Shown: piece by piece, positions 42,869-51,122 of the stretch
Layout: each line of letters starts with the position of its first letter
Position numbering within the stretch: the first letter of the stretch is position 1
Origin: Actinosynnema sp. ALI-1.44
Lineage (GTDB): Bacteria > Actinomycetota > Actinomycetes > Mycobacteriales > Pseudonocardiaceae
NCBI RefSeq assembly: GCF_001984155.1
Contig: NZ_MTQO01000046.1
Span: forward strand, 124,001 to 188,000
DNA length: 64,000 nt
Direction: 5' to 3'
Notes under the pieces: model-generated
What the model was told of the DNA's origin: nothing
What the model saw: the letters and a program-made list of their open reading frames with translations, nothing else
The model's database searches: none
Translations under genes and position numbers: made by a program

Positions 42869-43163
42869 GTGCTGGTGGTGCGGGTGCCCGCTGAACCAAG
42901 CAGGCACCGGGTGGCGGTCTGGCGGGAGTTGCGTCGGGTCGGGCGTTGTCCTTGGGGGAAGGGGCGTGGGTGGCGCCGGACGCGCGAGTGCTCGAGCTGG
43001 CTCAGCGTGGCGAACGCGAAGTGCTGGTGCTGGGCACCACTGGCCGCGTCGAGTCGGACGCGGCGCGCCCGCCGCCACCGAGGCCGATGAACGGCTGGAG
43101 CACTGCGTCGGCCGTCTCGCCGACTACACCGAGCGTGTTTCCAGGCGCTGCATTCAGATGTGA
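42869..43163 (+). pseudogene. chrB-like (chromate-resistance regulator domain) remnant
   Basis: Three pieces in three frames rebuild the ChrB N-terminal family: VPAEPSRHRVAVWRELRRVG, then SLGEGAWVAPDARVLELAQR and EVLVLGTTGRVESDAAR, then ADERLEHCVGRLADYTERV. The central stretch that normally precedes the last piece is deleted. The stop at 43163 overlaps the convergent TetR gene by 10 bases. The gene is inactive. Confidence 0.65.
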
Positions 43164-43777
43164 CCGTTGTCGTGGGGCAGGAGTGCGGTGACGAGGGTCT
43201 GGGTGAGCCATTGCTCGTAGTCGTCGTAGGTCCAGCCAGCGTCGACGACAAGGCTGTCGTGGACGTCGACGCTGGTGAGGGCGACCGCGATGTCCGCGGC
43301 GCGGGGGACGACGGGGCGGTCGGTGGCGCGGATGCGTTCGAGGAACATCTCCACGCCGAGGCGGTGGCGGCGTAGTCCTTCGGCTTGGGTGGCGGCGATG
43401 TCGGGGCTGACCGCGGCGCCGGAGCGCAGGATGGTCACGATGTCGCCGCAGCGTTCGCGGACCTGGCGGGTGATGCGGGCGAGGACGCCGAGCAGTTGTT
43501 CGGGGTCGGTCACGTGCTCGGTCTCGGTGAGCAGGTCGGGGATGCCTGCTTCGTCGTCGAGGAGGTCGACCAGGCCGGTCAGGACGCCCGCTTTGGATCC
43601 GAAGTGGGCGTAGAGGGTTTGCGGGGCGACGCCCGCCCGTTCGGCGATGAGCCGGATCGGGGTGCGGGCGTAGCCGTGTTCGGCGAACAGGGTGCGGGCC
43701 GCCGTGAGGATCGTGCGCAGGGTCAGCGCTTCGCGCCGGTCTCTGAGTCGCACGATGCCGGGCAGGTCCGTTGTCAC
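43154..43777 (-). CDS. TetR-family regulator
   Basis: The 207-residue protein has the TetR helix-turn-helix (ARTLFAEHGYARTPIRLIAE, AGVAPQTLYAHFGSKAGVL) and an all-helical ligand domain. GTG 43777 has GGAGG 4-5 bases upstream. It is divergent from the NTF2-like gene at 43839; an operator lies between. It probably represses that gene and itself. Confidence 0.9.
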   Translation of the reverse strand: MTTDLPGIVRLRDRREALTLRTILTAARTLFAEHGYARTPIRLIAERAGVAPQTLYAHFGSKAGVLTGLVDLLDDEAGIPDLLTETEHVTDPEQLLGVLARITRQVRERCGDIVTILRSGAAVSPDIAATQAEGLRRHRLGVEMFLERIRATDRPVVPRAADIAVALTSVDVHDSLVVDAGWTYDDYEQWLTQTLVTALLPHDNGHI

Positions 43778-43789
43778 GTATCCTCCATT

Positions 43790-43804
43790 TGGAACGTCGT
43801 TCTA
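43790..43804. promoter_or_regulatory. TetR operator
   Basis: TGGAACG-T-CGTTCTA is an inverted repeat with one mismatch, 12 bases from the TetR start. A second half-site, TTGGAATG on the minus strand at 43819-43827, matches its arm (TTGGAACG) and lies just before the NTF2-like gene. Confidence 0.6.
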
Positions 43805-43838
43805 GTGAGTAGATTAGCATTCCAATTGGGGAGGGATC

Positions 43839-44228
43839 GTGACTCTGGACGGGATTTTCGAGGAGTTGACGCGGGCGTGGAACGCGGGTGACGGGGACGC
43901 GTTGGCGGCGAGGTTCGCCGAGGACACGGACTTCGTCGACGTGCTCGGGCGGTTGCACAGGGGGCGCGCGGCGGTGGCGGCGTCGACGCGGCAGATCCTG
44001 GACACCATCTACCGGGGTAGTCGCGTCGAGTTCCGTGTGTTGTCCAGCCGTGTGGTGGGGCCGGATCTGGTGCTGGTGCACAGCACCTCGTCGCTTCAGG
44101 TGCCGGCGGGTCCGCGTGCGGGGGAGACCAAGTCGACGCAGACGACGCTGGTCAGCGGTGGGTTGATCGTGGCGTTCCACAACACGATCCAGATGCCCGT
44201 GCCCGAGTTCGCCGGGCGGGATCTCTAG
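43839..44228 (+). CDS. SnoaL/NTF2-like protein
   Basis: The 129-residue protein has the cystatin-like alpha+beta cone fold pattern: LTRAWNAGDGDALAARFAED at the N-terminus, VDVLGRLHRGRAAVAAS, then strands ending in VAFHNTIQMP. It belongs to the SgcJ/EcaC-type group of small putative hydrolases or isomerases. GTG 43839 follows GGGGAGGG. It is divergent from, and probably controlled by, the TetR gene. Confidence 0.75.
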   Translation: MTLDGIFEELTRAWNAGDGDALAARFAEDTDFVDVLGRLHRGRAAVAASTRQILDTIYRGSRVEFRVLSSRVVGPDLVLVHSTSSLQVPAGPRAGETKSTQTTLVSGGLIVAFHNTIQMPVPEFAGRDL

Positions 44229-44240
44229 CGGGCACCACAG

Positions 44241-44304
44241 GGCCGGGGCGCTATGGGTGCGGCTTTGCGTGATTGGCATCAGCGATTCCGCCAGCGCCCC
44301 GGCC
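44241..44304 (+). terminator. Long-loop terminator
   Basis: A perfect 12-bp inverted repeat (GGCCGGGGCGCT / AGCGCCCCGGCC) with a 40-base loop, followed by TTT, lies 13 bases after the NTF2-like gene. Confidence 0.4.
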
Positions 44305-44404
44305 TTTCCATGATGCCGCATCGGCTCGACATCCCGATACGCACTGGAAGGGTGATGGGGCAGGGTTTCCCGGGTGTGGCCGGGCCGGTGCGAGGATGTT
44401 GACC

Positions 44405-45451
44405 ATGGAGAGGGTGGCTGAGTTCGTCGAGGCCGAGGTGTCGGCCGGTCGGGTGCCGGGCGCTGTGGTGGGGGTCGTGCACCGCGGGCAGGTGGTCTTC
44501 TTGAAGGCTTTCGGGCATCGGGACAAGGCCCGCGGTGTTCCGATGACGCGGGACGCCCTGTTCTGGATCGCGTCGATGAGCAAGCCGATCACGGCGGCAG
44601 GGGCTTTGTTGCTGGTCGAGCGGGGTCAGCTTGTGCTGGATGAGCCGATCGGTGCGTATCTTCCGCAGTTCGCCGGGCGGCCGGTGCAGCCGAGCGTGCT
44701 TGATCTGCTCCGGCACACGGCGGGTATGCCAGAGGGGTTGCTCGGTGACTCGCCGGTGCACAAGTTGTACGCGGACGCGGTGGGCAATGGGATGACGGAC
44801 CTGACCGGTGCGGAGTTCGTCGACAGGCTGAGCGCGTTGCCGCTGCTGCACGAACCGGGTGCGATGTGGCATTACGGCTGGGGGTTGGATCTCACGGGTT
44901 TGATCATCGAGTCCATCGTGGGCGCGTCGCTGGGTGACTTCCTGCGGGACGAGGTGTGCACGCCGTTGGGCATGTCGGACACCACCTTCGGTGTTCCGGC
45001 CGGGCAGGAGGACCGGTTCGCTCGCCCGTTGCCCCAGCACGTGCTGCCTGATCTGTCGATCGCGCGGTTCCATTCCGGTGGGGCGGGGCTGGTGAGCACG
45101 GCGGCTGACTACCTGCGGTTCGTCCAGATGTTGCTGGACAAGGGGAAGCCGCTGCTGGGCCGCAAGACGGTGAAGTACATGCTGTCGGATCAGTTGGCGC
45201 CGGGCACGGACACCAGCCGGTTGGAGAAGCCGGGGTGGAACCCGGGGCACGGTTTCGGTGTCGGGCTCGCGGTGCGGCGGCGGATCGGCGGTTTTCCCGC
45301 TCCGGGGTCGGTGGGGGAGGTGACGTGGCCGGGCGCGGGTGGCACCACGTGGTGGGCGGATCCGAGTGAGGATCTGGGTGTCGTCGTGATGGCGCACACC
45401 ACGGCCAAGATCGAGCCGCAGCTCAGGGCGATCGTGCTGGCGTCGCTGTGA
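44405..45451 (+). CDS. Serine hydrolase, beta-lactamase class C/esterase type
   Basis: The 348-residue protein has the penicillin-binding-fold SxxK motif in WIASMSKPITAAGALL, the Tyr motif in MWHYGWGLDLTG (YxN-like, with Y-G-W) and a late GGTTWWADP strand replacing KTG. There is no signal peptide, so it acts in the cytoplasm, more likely an esterase or D-aminopeptidase-like enzyme than a resistance beta-lactamase. ATG 44405 has GAGG 9 bases upstream; the frame is open further but without a site. Confidence 0.8.
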   Translation: MERVAEFVEAEVSAGRVPGAVVGVVHRGQVVFLKAFGHRDKARGVPMTRDALFWIASMSKPITAAGALLLVERGQLVLDEPIGAYLPQFAGRPVQPSVLDLLRHTAGMPEGLLGDSPVHKLYADAVGNGMTDLTGAEFVDRLSALPLLHEPGAMWHYGWGLDLTGLIIESIVGASLGDFLRDEVCTPLGMSDTTFGVPAGQEDRFARPLPQHVLPDLSIARFHSGGAGLVSTAADYLRFVQMLLDKGKPLLGRKTVKYMLSDQLAPGTDTSRLEKPGWNPGHGFGVGLAVRRRIGGFPAPGSVGEVTWPGAGGTTWWADPSEDLGVVVMAHTTAKIEPQLRAIVLASL

Positions 45452-45478
45452 GCTGCGGCGCGTCTCGATGACTAGTTC

Positions 45479-45670
45479 TTATACTACGGACTTTGTTGAA
45501 TTCATCATGACGAAATAAACGAAATCAAAGCCCCGACAAACGCCGGCCTCAGTGAAACGGGTGAATCTCGGTGATCCGGCCGTTCCACCGTAGGGGAGAG
45601 CGTCGGCCTGGTGCAGGACGTCGTCGGGGGAGAAGTACGGGGCGAGGTAGTCCGCCTCCGCGGCGTACAT
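45479..45670 (-). pseudogene. NTF2/SnoaL-like fragment
   Basis: The frame reads AEADYLAPYFSPDDVLHQAD and ALPYGGTAGSPRF, matching the middle of SnoaL-like proteins (DVVLHQAxxLPYGGT), then degenerates into copy C of the dispersed element. Both the first helix and the end of the fold are missing. It is likely a deletion remnant. Confidence 0.4.
45480..45518 (+). repeat. Dispersed 39-bp element, copy C
   Basis: TATACTACGGAC, TTTGTTGAATT and ATGACGAAATAA. It sits between convergent genes, like copy A. A further weakly shared block GCCnCGACAAAnGCC follows in copies B and C. Confidence 0.6.
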
Positions 45671-45691
45671 GCTGCGGAGGCGGACATGGGG

Positions 45692-46585
45692 TTACGCGCG
45701 CAGTGCGTCGATGACCCATTCGAACGCCGGGACCGCGGGCGGGCGCTGGGGCCAGCCGTTGATCGTGCCGAGCAGGGACCAGTAGCGCTCGACGCGGCGG
45801 TCGGTGAAGGTGGCCATCGTGTCGGCGAGTGTGCGGCGCTCGTCGACGGGCATTTCGGCGGGGATGATCCGGTGCAGGATCTCCTGTCCTTCGGGTGATG
45901 CCGGGTCGATGCCCGCGGCTTCGGCGGGGAGTGCGTGTTCGAACACGAGTGCCGGGTCGCCGACTTCGGGTTGGTCGGCGCCGGTGGATCCGGCGACGGC
46001 CATTTCGCGGACGCGGGCCTTGAAGGCCGGGTCTGCGACGAGTCCGGCGAGCTCGATCCAGGCGTCGACTTGTTCGGGTGTGGGGTCGTCGGGCAGTTCG
46101 GCTGGCATGATGCGCATGCCCTCGGGGATGCGTGCCCCTTCTGGCCGTGGTTCGACTCCCGCGAAGGCCTCGTCGACGAAGTCGTCGATGATGCGCTGCC
46201 GCTCCTGCGCGGACAGCTTGGCCAGTTCGTGCATCAGTTTCATCTCCTCGGTCGTACTGCCTCGTGCCGCGACCGAGCTGAGGACCGCGCGGCGTAGCCG
46301 CAGGGTGCGTATCTCGGTGTCCAGCGCGCGGACGTGGGCTTTGGCCACGTCGGCGACGGTGACCTGGTCGCGCAGGACTCGTTCGACGGTGTCGAGGTCG
46401 ATGCCGAGTTCGCGCAGGGTGCGCACCAGGTCGAGGCGGGCGGCGGCTTCGGCGTCGTACATCCGGTAGTTGCCGGAGGTGCGTCCCGCGGGCGGGACGA
46501 GGCCGAGGTCGGACCAGAACCGCACGGTGCGCACCGGCAGGCCGGTGGTTCGGGCGAGTTGCCCGATGCTGAACATCTCGGTCAC
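45692..46585 (-). CDS. MerR-family regulator
   Basis: The roughly 297-residue protein has an N-terminal MerR helix-turn-helix and wing (FSIGQLARTTGLPVRTVRFW, LGLVPPAGRTSGNYRMYD), a coiled dimer helix and a long C-terminal region of about 190 residues of unknown ligand type. GTG 46585 is likely: the deduced transcription start from its MerR-type promoter falls at about 46586, so the mRNA would be leaderless. ATG 46576 is the alternative. Confidence 0.85.
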   Translation of the reverse strand: MTEMFSIGQLARTTGLPVRTVRFWSDLGLVPPAGRTSGNYRMYDAEAAARLDLVRTLRELGIDLDTVERVLRDQVTVADVAKAHVRALDTEIRTLRLRRAVLSSVAARGSTTEEMKLMHELAKLSAQERQRIIDDFVDEAFAGVEPRPEGARIPEGMRIMPAELPDDPTPEQVDAWIELAGLVADPAFKARVREMAVAGSTGADQPEVGDPALVFEHALPAEAAGIDPASPEGQEILHRIIPAEMPVDERRTLADTMATFTDRRVERYWSLLGTINGWPQRPPAVPAFEWVIDALRA

Positions 46586-46592
46586 AGCACTC

Positions 46593-46623
46593 AGCCTCAA
46601 CCTTCCAGTGACTGGAGACTCAA
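46593..46623 (-). promoter_or_regulatory. MerR-type promoter with long spacer
   Basis: On the minus strand TTGAGT (46623-46618) and GAGGCT (46598-46593) are 19 bases apart, with a dyad CTCCAGT-C-ACTGGAAG filling the spacer. This over-long, palindromic spacer is the hallmark of promoters activated by MerR proteins through DNA distortion. It implies autoregulation. Confidence 0.8.
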
Positions 46624-46681
46624 CTGGATTATCGCGCCGGTCCGGTCGGGTCGCCGGTGTCCGGCTGGTAGAACTTCCGGC

Positions 46682-47059
46682 GTGACTGACGGAGAGGGTC
46701 AAACGGATCAAACGGGTCATCGTGCGCAGCGCGACACCGCGCGGACGGTCATGGCGTGGTCGTCGGTGGTGGTCGCGGCGTGCGCGGTGGCGGTGACGAT
46801 CAAGGTGTTGAGCACGGACATCGCCTCGGCCAGGCCGCTACGGGTGTTGGACCAGCAGTCGTTGGAGCGCCAGGTGGCCGAGAAGGTCCAAGGTCTGCGG
46901 AAGGATGCTCTGGGCAGCGTGGAGTGTCCCACCTCGGTGGTGGTCGAGGTGGGCAGGCAGTTCGACTGCCGGGTTTGGGGCAAAACGAACCCGGAGACCG
47001 TGTACGTCAAGATCATTGATGACCAGGGCGAGCTGTCGATCTCGACATCTCCTCGGTGA
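46682..47059 (+). CDS. DUF4333 membrane-anchored protein
   Basis: The 125-residue protein has a cytoplasmic tail, one membrane helix (about residues 22-42) and an extracellular DUF4333 domain with the family's cysteines (VECPTSVVVEVGRQFDCRVW). Function is unknown; the family is common in cell envelopes of mycobacteria and relatives. The start GTG 46682 lies 97 bases from the divergent MerR start. Confidence 0.7.
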   Translation: MTDGEGQTDQTGHRAQRDTARTVMAWSSVVVAACAVAVTIKVLSTDIASARPLRVLDQQSLERQVAEKVQGLRKDALGSVECPTSVVVEVGRQFDCRVWGKTNPETVYVKIIDDQGELSISTSPR

Positions 47060-47066
47060 CGCTGCC

Positions 47067-48368
47067 CTAGACGACTGACAGGAAGTGGTCGAGGACGCGG
47101 GTGCCGAAGTGCAGTCCGTCGATGGGGACGCGTTCGTCGACGCCGTGTGCCATGGCGCGGTAGTCGAATCCTTGCGGTAGGGACAGCGGGGCGAAGCCGT
47201 AGCCGGGGATGCCGAGGCGGGCGAAGGCTTTGGCGTCGGTTCCGCCGCCCATGCAGTAGGGCACGACGATGGCGTCGGGGTCTTGTGAGCGGATGGCGGC
47301 GGTCATGGCGTCGAACCAGTGTGAGTCGGTGGGGGCTTGGATGGCGGGGTTGCGGTTGACGAATTCGCGGGTGACGCCGTCTTCGAGGAGGGCGTCGATG
47401 GTGGCGAGGAGTTCCTGTTCGGTGCCGGGCAGGGTGCGGGTGTCGATTTCGGCTGTGGCGGTGGAGGGGATGACGTTGACCTTGTAGCCGGCGTTGAGGA
47501 CGGTGGGGCGGGTGGAGTTGCGGACGGTGTTTTCCACCAGTGGTGCGGCTGCGCCGAGGCGGGTGAGGGTGGTGTCGATGTCGGTCAGGTCGATGGGGAT
47601 GCCGAGGGCGTGGCCGGTGCGTTCGAGGTATGCGGTGACGGCGGGGGTGAGGCGGACGGGCCAGGTGTGGTGGGCGATGCGTTCGAGTGTGGTGATGAGT
47701 TTGGTGACGGCGTTGTCGTCGTTGCGGCGGGAGCCGTGTCCGGCGCGGCCGGTGGCGGTGAGGCGGAGGTGGGCGGTGCCGCGTTCGGCGGTGCCGATGG
47801 GGTAGAGGCGTCGTGGTGTGCCGTCGGCGTGGGTGACGTGGTAGGAGTAGCCGCCGGATTCGCTGATGGTGGCGCCGCAGCCGTCGAAGAGGGCGGGGTG
47901 TTCGTCGACGAGCCATTCGGCGCCGTGTGCGCCGGTGTCTTCTTCGTCGGCGACGAAGGCGAGGACGATGTCGCGGCGTGGTGTGCGGTTGTCGCGGGCC
48001 CAGGTGCTCACGACGGTGAGGACCATGGTGACGAAGTCCTTCATGTCGGTGGCGCCGCGGCCCCAGACGTAGCCGTCGGCGATGTCGCCGGAGAAGGGGT
48101 TGCGGGTCCATTGGGCGGGGTCGGCGGGGACGACGTCGAGGTGTCCTTGGACGAGCAGGGCGGGCAGGCTGGGGTGGGTGCCGGGGATTCGGGCGACGAC
48201 GTTGCTGCGGCGGGTGGCGCGTTCGAGCAGTTTGGACTCGATGCCCGCGGTGGCGAGTTCGGCGGCGACGAGTTCGGCGGCTTCGCGTTCACCTGCCGAG
48301 TGGCCGCCGCCGTGGTTGGTGGTGTCGATGCGGATCAGGCGTGAGCAGAGGTGTGCGACGTCATCCAT
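47067..48368 (-). CDS. M20-family metallopeptidase
   Basis: The 433-residue protein has the M20 zinc ligands and catalytic residues: QGHLDVVPA, GRGATDMKDF, VADEEDTGAHG, and HFGTRVLDH at the end, with the dimerisation domain inserted in the middle. M20 enzymes cleave dipeptides or deacylate amino acids. Its start overlaps the end of the M55 gene by 8 bases, and both diverge from the peptide importer, so it probably processes imported peptides in the cytoplasm. Confidence 0.88.
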   Translation of the reverse strand: MDDVAHLCSRLIRIDTTNHGGGHSAGEREAAELVAAELATAGIESKLLERATRRSNVVARIPGTHPSLPALLVQGHLDVVPADPAQWTRNPFSGDIADGYVWGRGATDMKDFVTMVLTVVSTWARDNRTPRRDIVLAFVADEEDTGAHGAEWLVDEHPALFDGCGATISESGGYSYHVTHADGTPRRLYPIGTAERGTAHLRLTATGRAGHGSRRNDDNAVTKLITTLERIAHHTWPVRLTPAVTAYLERTGHALGIPIDLTDIDTTLTRLGAAAPLVENTVRNSTRPTVLNAGYKVNVIPSTATAEIDTRTLPGTEQELLATIDALLEDGVTREFVNRNPAIQAPTDSHWFDAMTAAIRSQDPDAIVVPYCMGGGTDAKAFARLGIPGYGFAPLSLPQGFDYRAMAHGVDERVPIDGLHFGTRVLDHFLSVV

Positions 48369-49197
48369 AGATTCCCTCCACGGCTCCTGCGGCGATGGCG
48401 GTGACGATTTTGAATGCCTTCATGGCGTCGGTCATGGTGGCGGCGTCGAAGGCGACGCGGCGTTCGCCGGTGAGGTCGACGGTGGGGATGACCGCGGCGG
48501 CGTGGGCGAGGTGGGTGGCGTCGAATTCGATTTCGATGTGGTGTGGTGTGGTGGTTGCTTCGTAGGGGCCTGCTTGGTTCATGGCGTGGGTGGCTTCGGT
48601 GTGGATGAGTTCGGCGGTTTTGGCGGGTGGGAGGCAGATGGCGGCGTAGCGGCTGACGCATTGTTTGACGGCGGCGAGTCGTGCGTGGGGTGCGTAGTCG
48701 CGGGCGTCGTCGCAGGTTTTGTCGTCGCCGGTCACCAGGATCACCGGGACGCCGTGTTCGTGTGCCATGGCGGCGTTGAGTCTGCCTTCGCTGGCGTGGG
48801 TGCCGTCGAGCCAGACGCCGGTGATGGAGTTTTCGAGGTAGGTGTGGGCGAGGACGCCGTCGGTGCCCGCGCCGGTGTGGTAGCCGAGGAAGACGACGGC
48901 GTCCATTTGGGAGTCGATGCCGTGCATCATGGACAGTGGTTTGTGGCGTCCGGTGAGCATGGTTGCGCGGGTGTCGAGGTCTTCGAGCAGTAGGTTGCGT
49001 TGGGATGAGTGGGCTTCGTTGATCAGGACGCTGGTGGCGCCGCCGTCGTGGAGGCCTGCGACGCAGGCGTTGACGTCGGAGGTGAAGAGGCGTCGCATCC
49101 GCTGCCATTGTTCGGTGCCGGGGATGACGTCCTGGGTGTGGGTGACCCCGGTGGCGCCTTCCATGTCGGCCGATATCATGATCCGCACGTAGGCCAC
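48361..49197 (-). CDS. dppA: M55-family D-aminopeptidase
   Basis: The 278-residue protein matches DppA of Bacillus: SADMEGATGV near residue 9 (metal ligands D11, E13), NEAHSS, GYHTGAG. These enzymes release N-terminal D-amino acids, for example D-Ala-D-Ala from peptidoglycan turnover, and form ring decamers. It is the first gene of the unit with M20 and is divergent from the importer; in Bacillus, dppA precedes the dipeptide importer in one operon. Start GTG 49197, with GTG 49188 as alternative. Confidence 0.88.
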   Translation of the reverse strand: MAYVRIMISADMEGATGVTHTQDVIPGTEQWQRMRRLFTSDVNACVAGLHDGGATSVLINEAHSSQRNLLLEDLDTRATMLTGRHKPLSMMHGIDSQMDAVVFLGYHTGAGTDGVLAHTYLENSITGVWLDGTHASEGRLNAAMAHEHGVPVILVTGDDKTCDDARDYAPHARLAAVKQCVSRYAAICLPPAKTAELIHTEATHAMNQAGPYEATTTPHHIEIEFDATHLAHAAAVIPTVDLTGERRVAFDAATMTDAMKAFKIVTAIAAGAVEGIYG

Positions 49198-49220
49198 CGT
49201 AGAGGCTTAAGTTACGTCTT

Positions 49221-49247
49221 GGCAGTATCTGCCGGTACTCATTGACT
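49221..49247. promoter_or_regulatory. Inverted repeat and -35-like hexamer in the dppA/importer spacer
   Basis: GGCAG-TAT-CTGCC (49221-49233) lies midway between the divergent starts, and TTGACT (49242-49247) follows on the importer side. Both are candidates for joint control. No strong -10 is visible. Confidence 0.4.
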
Positions 49248-49303
49248 TCTCTGGTTGATGAATGGTTACTTCTTTCCCAATTGTGGAGGAGAGGTGGTAC
49301 GTC

Positions 49304-51112
49304 GTGCTGGTCGGACGTCGCTTGGCTGGGGCTGGGGCGGTGGTTGCGCTGGTGGCGGTCATGGCACCGTGGGTGACCGGTGTCGCGCAGGCTCAGGACG
49401 CGAAGGTGTTGCGGGCGGGGGTCACGCAGGATCTGGATTCGCTGAACCCGTTCATCACGGTCACCCGGATCGGTACTGAGCTCACCCGGTTGAACTACGA
49501 GTTCTTGACGACGTACGACCCGAAGGACTACCACCCGGTGCCGGGGTTGGCTGAGAAGTGGGAGACCTCGCCGGACAAGTTGACGTGGACGTTCACCATC
49601 CGTTCGGGTGCGAAGTGGTCGGACGGGCAGCCGATCACGGCGCAGGACCCGGCGTTCACGTTTTCCAAGATGATGTCGGACACGGCCGCGGCGACCGCGA
49701 ACGGCAACTTCACGCAGGGGTGGGAGTCGGTGTCGGCGCCGGATGACCGGACGTTGGTGATCAGGACCAAGCAGCCGCGGTCGACGATGCTGGCGTTGGA
49801 CGTGCCGATCGTGCCCAAGCACGTGTGGGAGAAGGTGACCGATTTCAAGGCGGAGCCGCCGTTGCCGTTGGTGGGGTCGGGTCCGTTCATCGTGCAGGAC
49901 TACAAGGCGAGCCAGTTCATCAAGTTGAAGGCCAACAAGGACTACTGGCGGGGCGCGCCGAAGATCGACGGGTTGGACTTCGTGTACTACAAGAACGTGG
50001 ACGCGGAGGTGCAGGCGTTGGTGAAGGGGGACATCGATGTGATGAACCGCCTGGTGCCCGCGCAGTACGACACGTTGAAGAAGGACCCGAACATCAAGTT
50101 GAACACCGGGGCGGGGCGTAGGCTCAACGAGATCCTGATCAACCCGGGTGCGACGTCGGCGGACGGCAGGCCGATCGGGGACGGCAATCCGGCGTTGAAG
50201 GATCCGCAATTGCGGAGGGCGATCGCGTTGGCGATCGATTCGAGGACGTTGGTGGACAAGGTGTGGGGCGGGTACGCGGCGCAGGCCGCGGGGTACATTC
50301 CGCCGGGGTTCTCGGAGTTTCACCTGCCGGAGCGGACGCGGTTCGATCCGGCTGAGGCGAACAGGATGCTGGACGCGGCGGGGTACGCGAAGGGCGCGGA
50401 CGGGGTGCGTGCCGACAAGCAGGGCAAGCCGTTGAGGTTGCGGCTTTTGGGGCACGCGGGCACGAACCTGGACGAGCAGGCGTCGAAGTACCTGACGAAC
50501 TGGTGGCGGGATATCGGGATCGCGGTGGAGCCGCAGATGGTGTCCGACCAGAAGGTCAACGACGCGACCACGGGCGCGGCGTTCGATCTGGCGTTCTCGG
50601 GGTGGAACGCGAACCCGGATCCGGATTACGTGTTGTCGTTGCAGACGTGTGGGGCGCGGCCGAACGCGGACGGTAAGGGTGCGACGCCGGATTCGTTCCT
50701 GTGTGATCCGGAGTACGACCGGTTGTACACCGAGCAGTTGCAGGAGACTGACCGGGGCAAGCGGGTCGAGATCGTGAAGAAGATGCAGCAGGTGCTGGCC
50801 GACCGGGCGACGTTGGTGATCCTGGGGTATGACAACCCGTTGGAGGCTTACCGGGCGGATCGGTGGGCGCCGTTCCAGACGCAGCCGGCCGATGGTGGCG
50901 TGATTCTGAACCAGCAGGGTTATTGGGGTCTGTACAGCGCCACGCCGGGCAGGACGACGGACGCGGCGGCGCCTGCGGCGGCGGGTGGCAGCGGCGGCGG
51001 CAACACCGGGTTGATCATCGGCCTGGTGGTGGCGGGTGTGGTGGTCGTCGGCGGGGTTGTGTTGCTGGTCGGGCGGTCGCGTCGGCGTGGCGCGGCGGAC
51101 GAGCGAGAGTAG
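49304..51112 (+). CDS. Peptide-binding protein (SBP family 5), anchored by a C-terminal membrane helix
   Basis: The 602-residue protein has a Sec signal peptide (cleavage likely after AQA) and no lipobox cysteine. The body is a family-5 oligopeptide/dipeptide binding protein (SLNPFITVTRIGTELTRLNY, KWSDGQPITAQDPAFTF). Near the end a Gly/Ala linker leads to one membrane helix (about 563-585) and a basic tail (RSRRRGAADERE). It is thus tethered from its C-terminus instead of by lipid. GTG 49304 has GGAGGAGAGG 9 bases upstream. Confidence 0.88.
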   Translation: MLVGRRLAGAGAVVALVAVMAPWVTGVAQAQDAKVLRAGVTQDLDSLNPFITVTRIGTELTRLNYEFLTTYDPKDYHPVPGLAEKWETSPDKLTWTFTIRSGAKWSDGQPITAQDPAFTFSKMMSDTAAATANGNFTQGWESVSAPDDRTLVIRTKQPRSTMLALDVPIVPKHVWEKVTDFKAEPPLPLVGSGPFIVQDYKASQFIKLKANKDYWRGAPKIDGLDFVYYKNVDAEVQALVKGDIDVMNRLVPAQYDTLKKDPNIKLNTGAGRRLNEILINPGATSADGRPIGDGNPALKDPQLRRAIALAIDSRTLVDKVWGGYAAQAAGYIPPGFSEFHLPERTRFDPAEANRMLDAAGYAKGADGVRADKQGKPLRLRLLGHAGTNLDEQASKYLTNWWRDIGIAVEPQMVSDQKVNDATTGAAFDLAFSGWNANPDPDYVLSLQTCGARPNADGKGATPDSFLCDPEYDRLYTEQLQETDRGKRVEIVKKMQQVLADRATLVILGYDNPLEAYRADRWAPFQTQPADGGVILNQQGYWGLYSATPGRTTDAAAPAAAGGSGGGNTGLIIGLVVAGVVVVGGVVLLVGRSRRRGAADERE

Positions 51113-51122
51113 GTAGCTGGCG

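Noticed and set aside
42833-42898. Tiny frame after repeat copy B (MTKAIDPADGTSAMN...)
   Set aside because: 22 codons overlapping the chrB relic; the repeat copies A and C have no matching frame.
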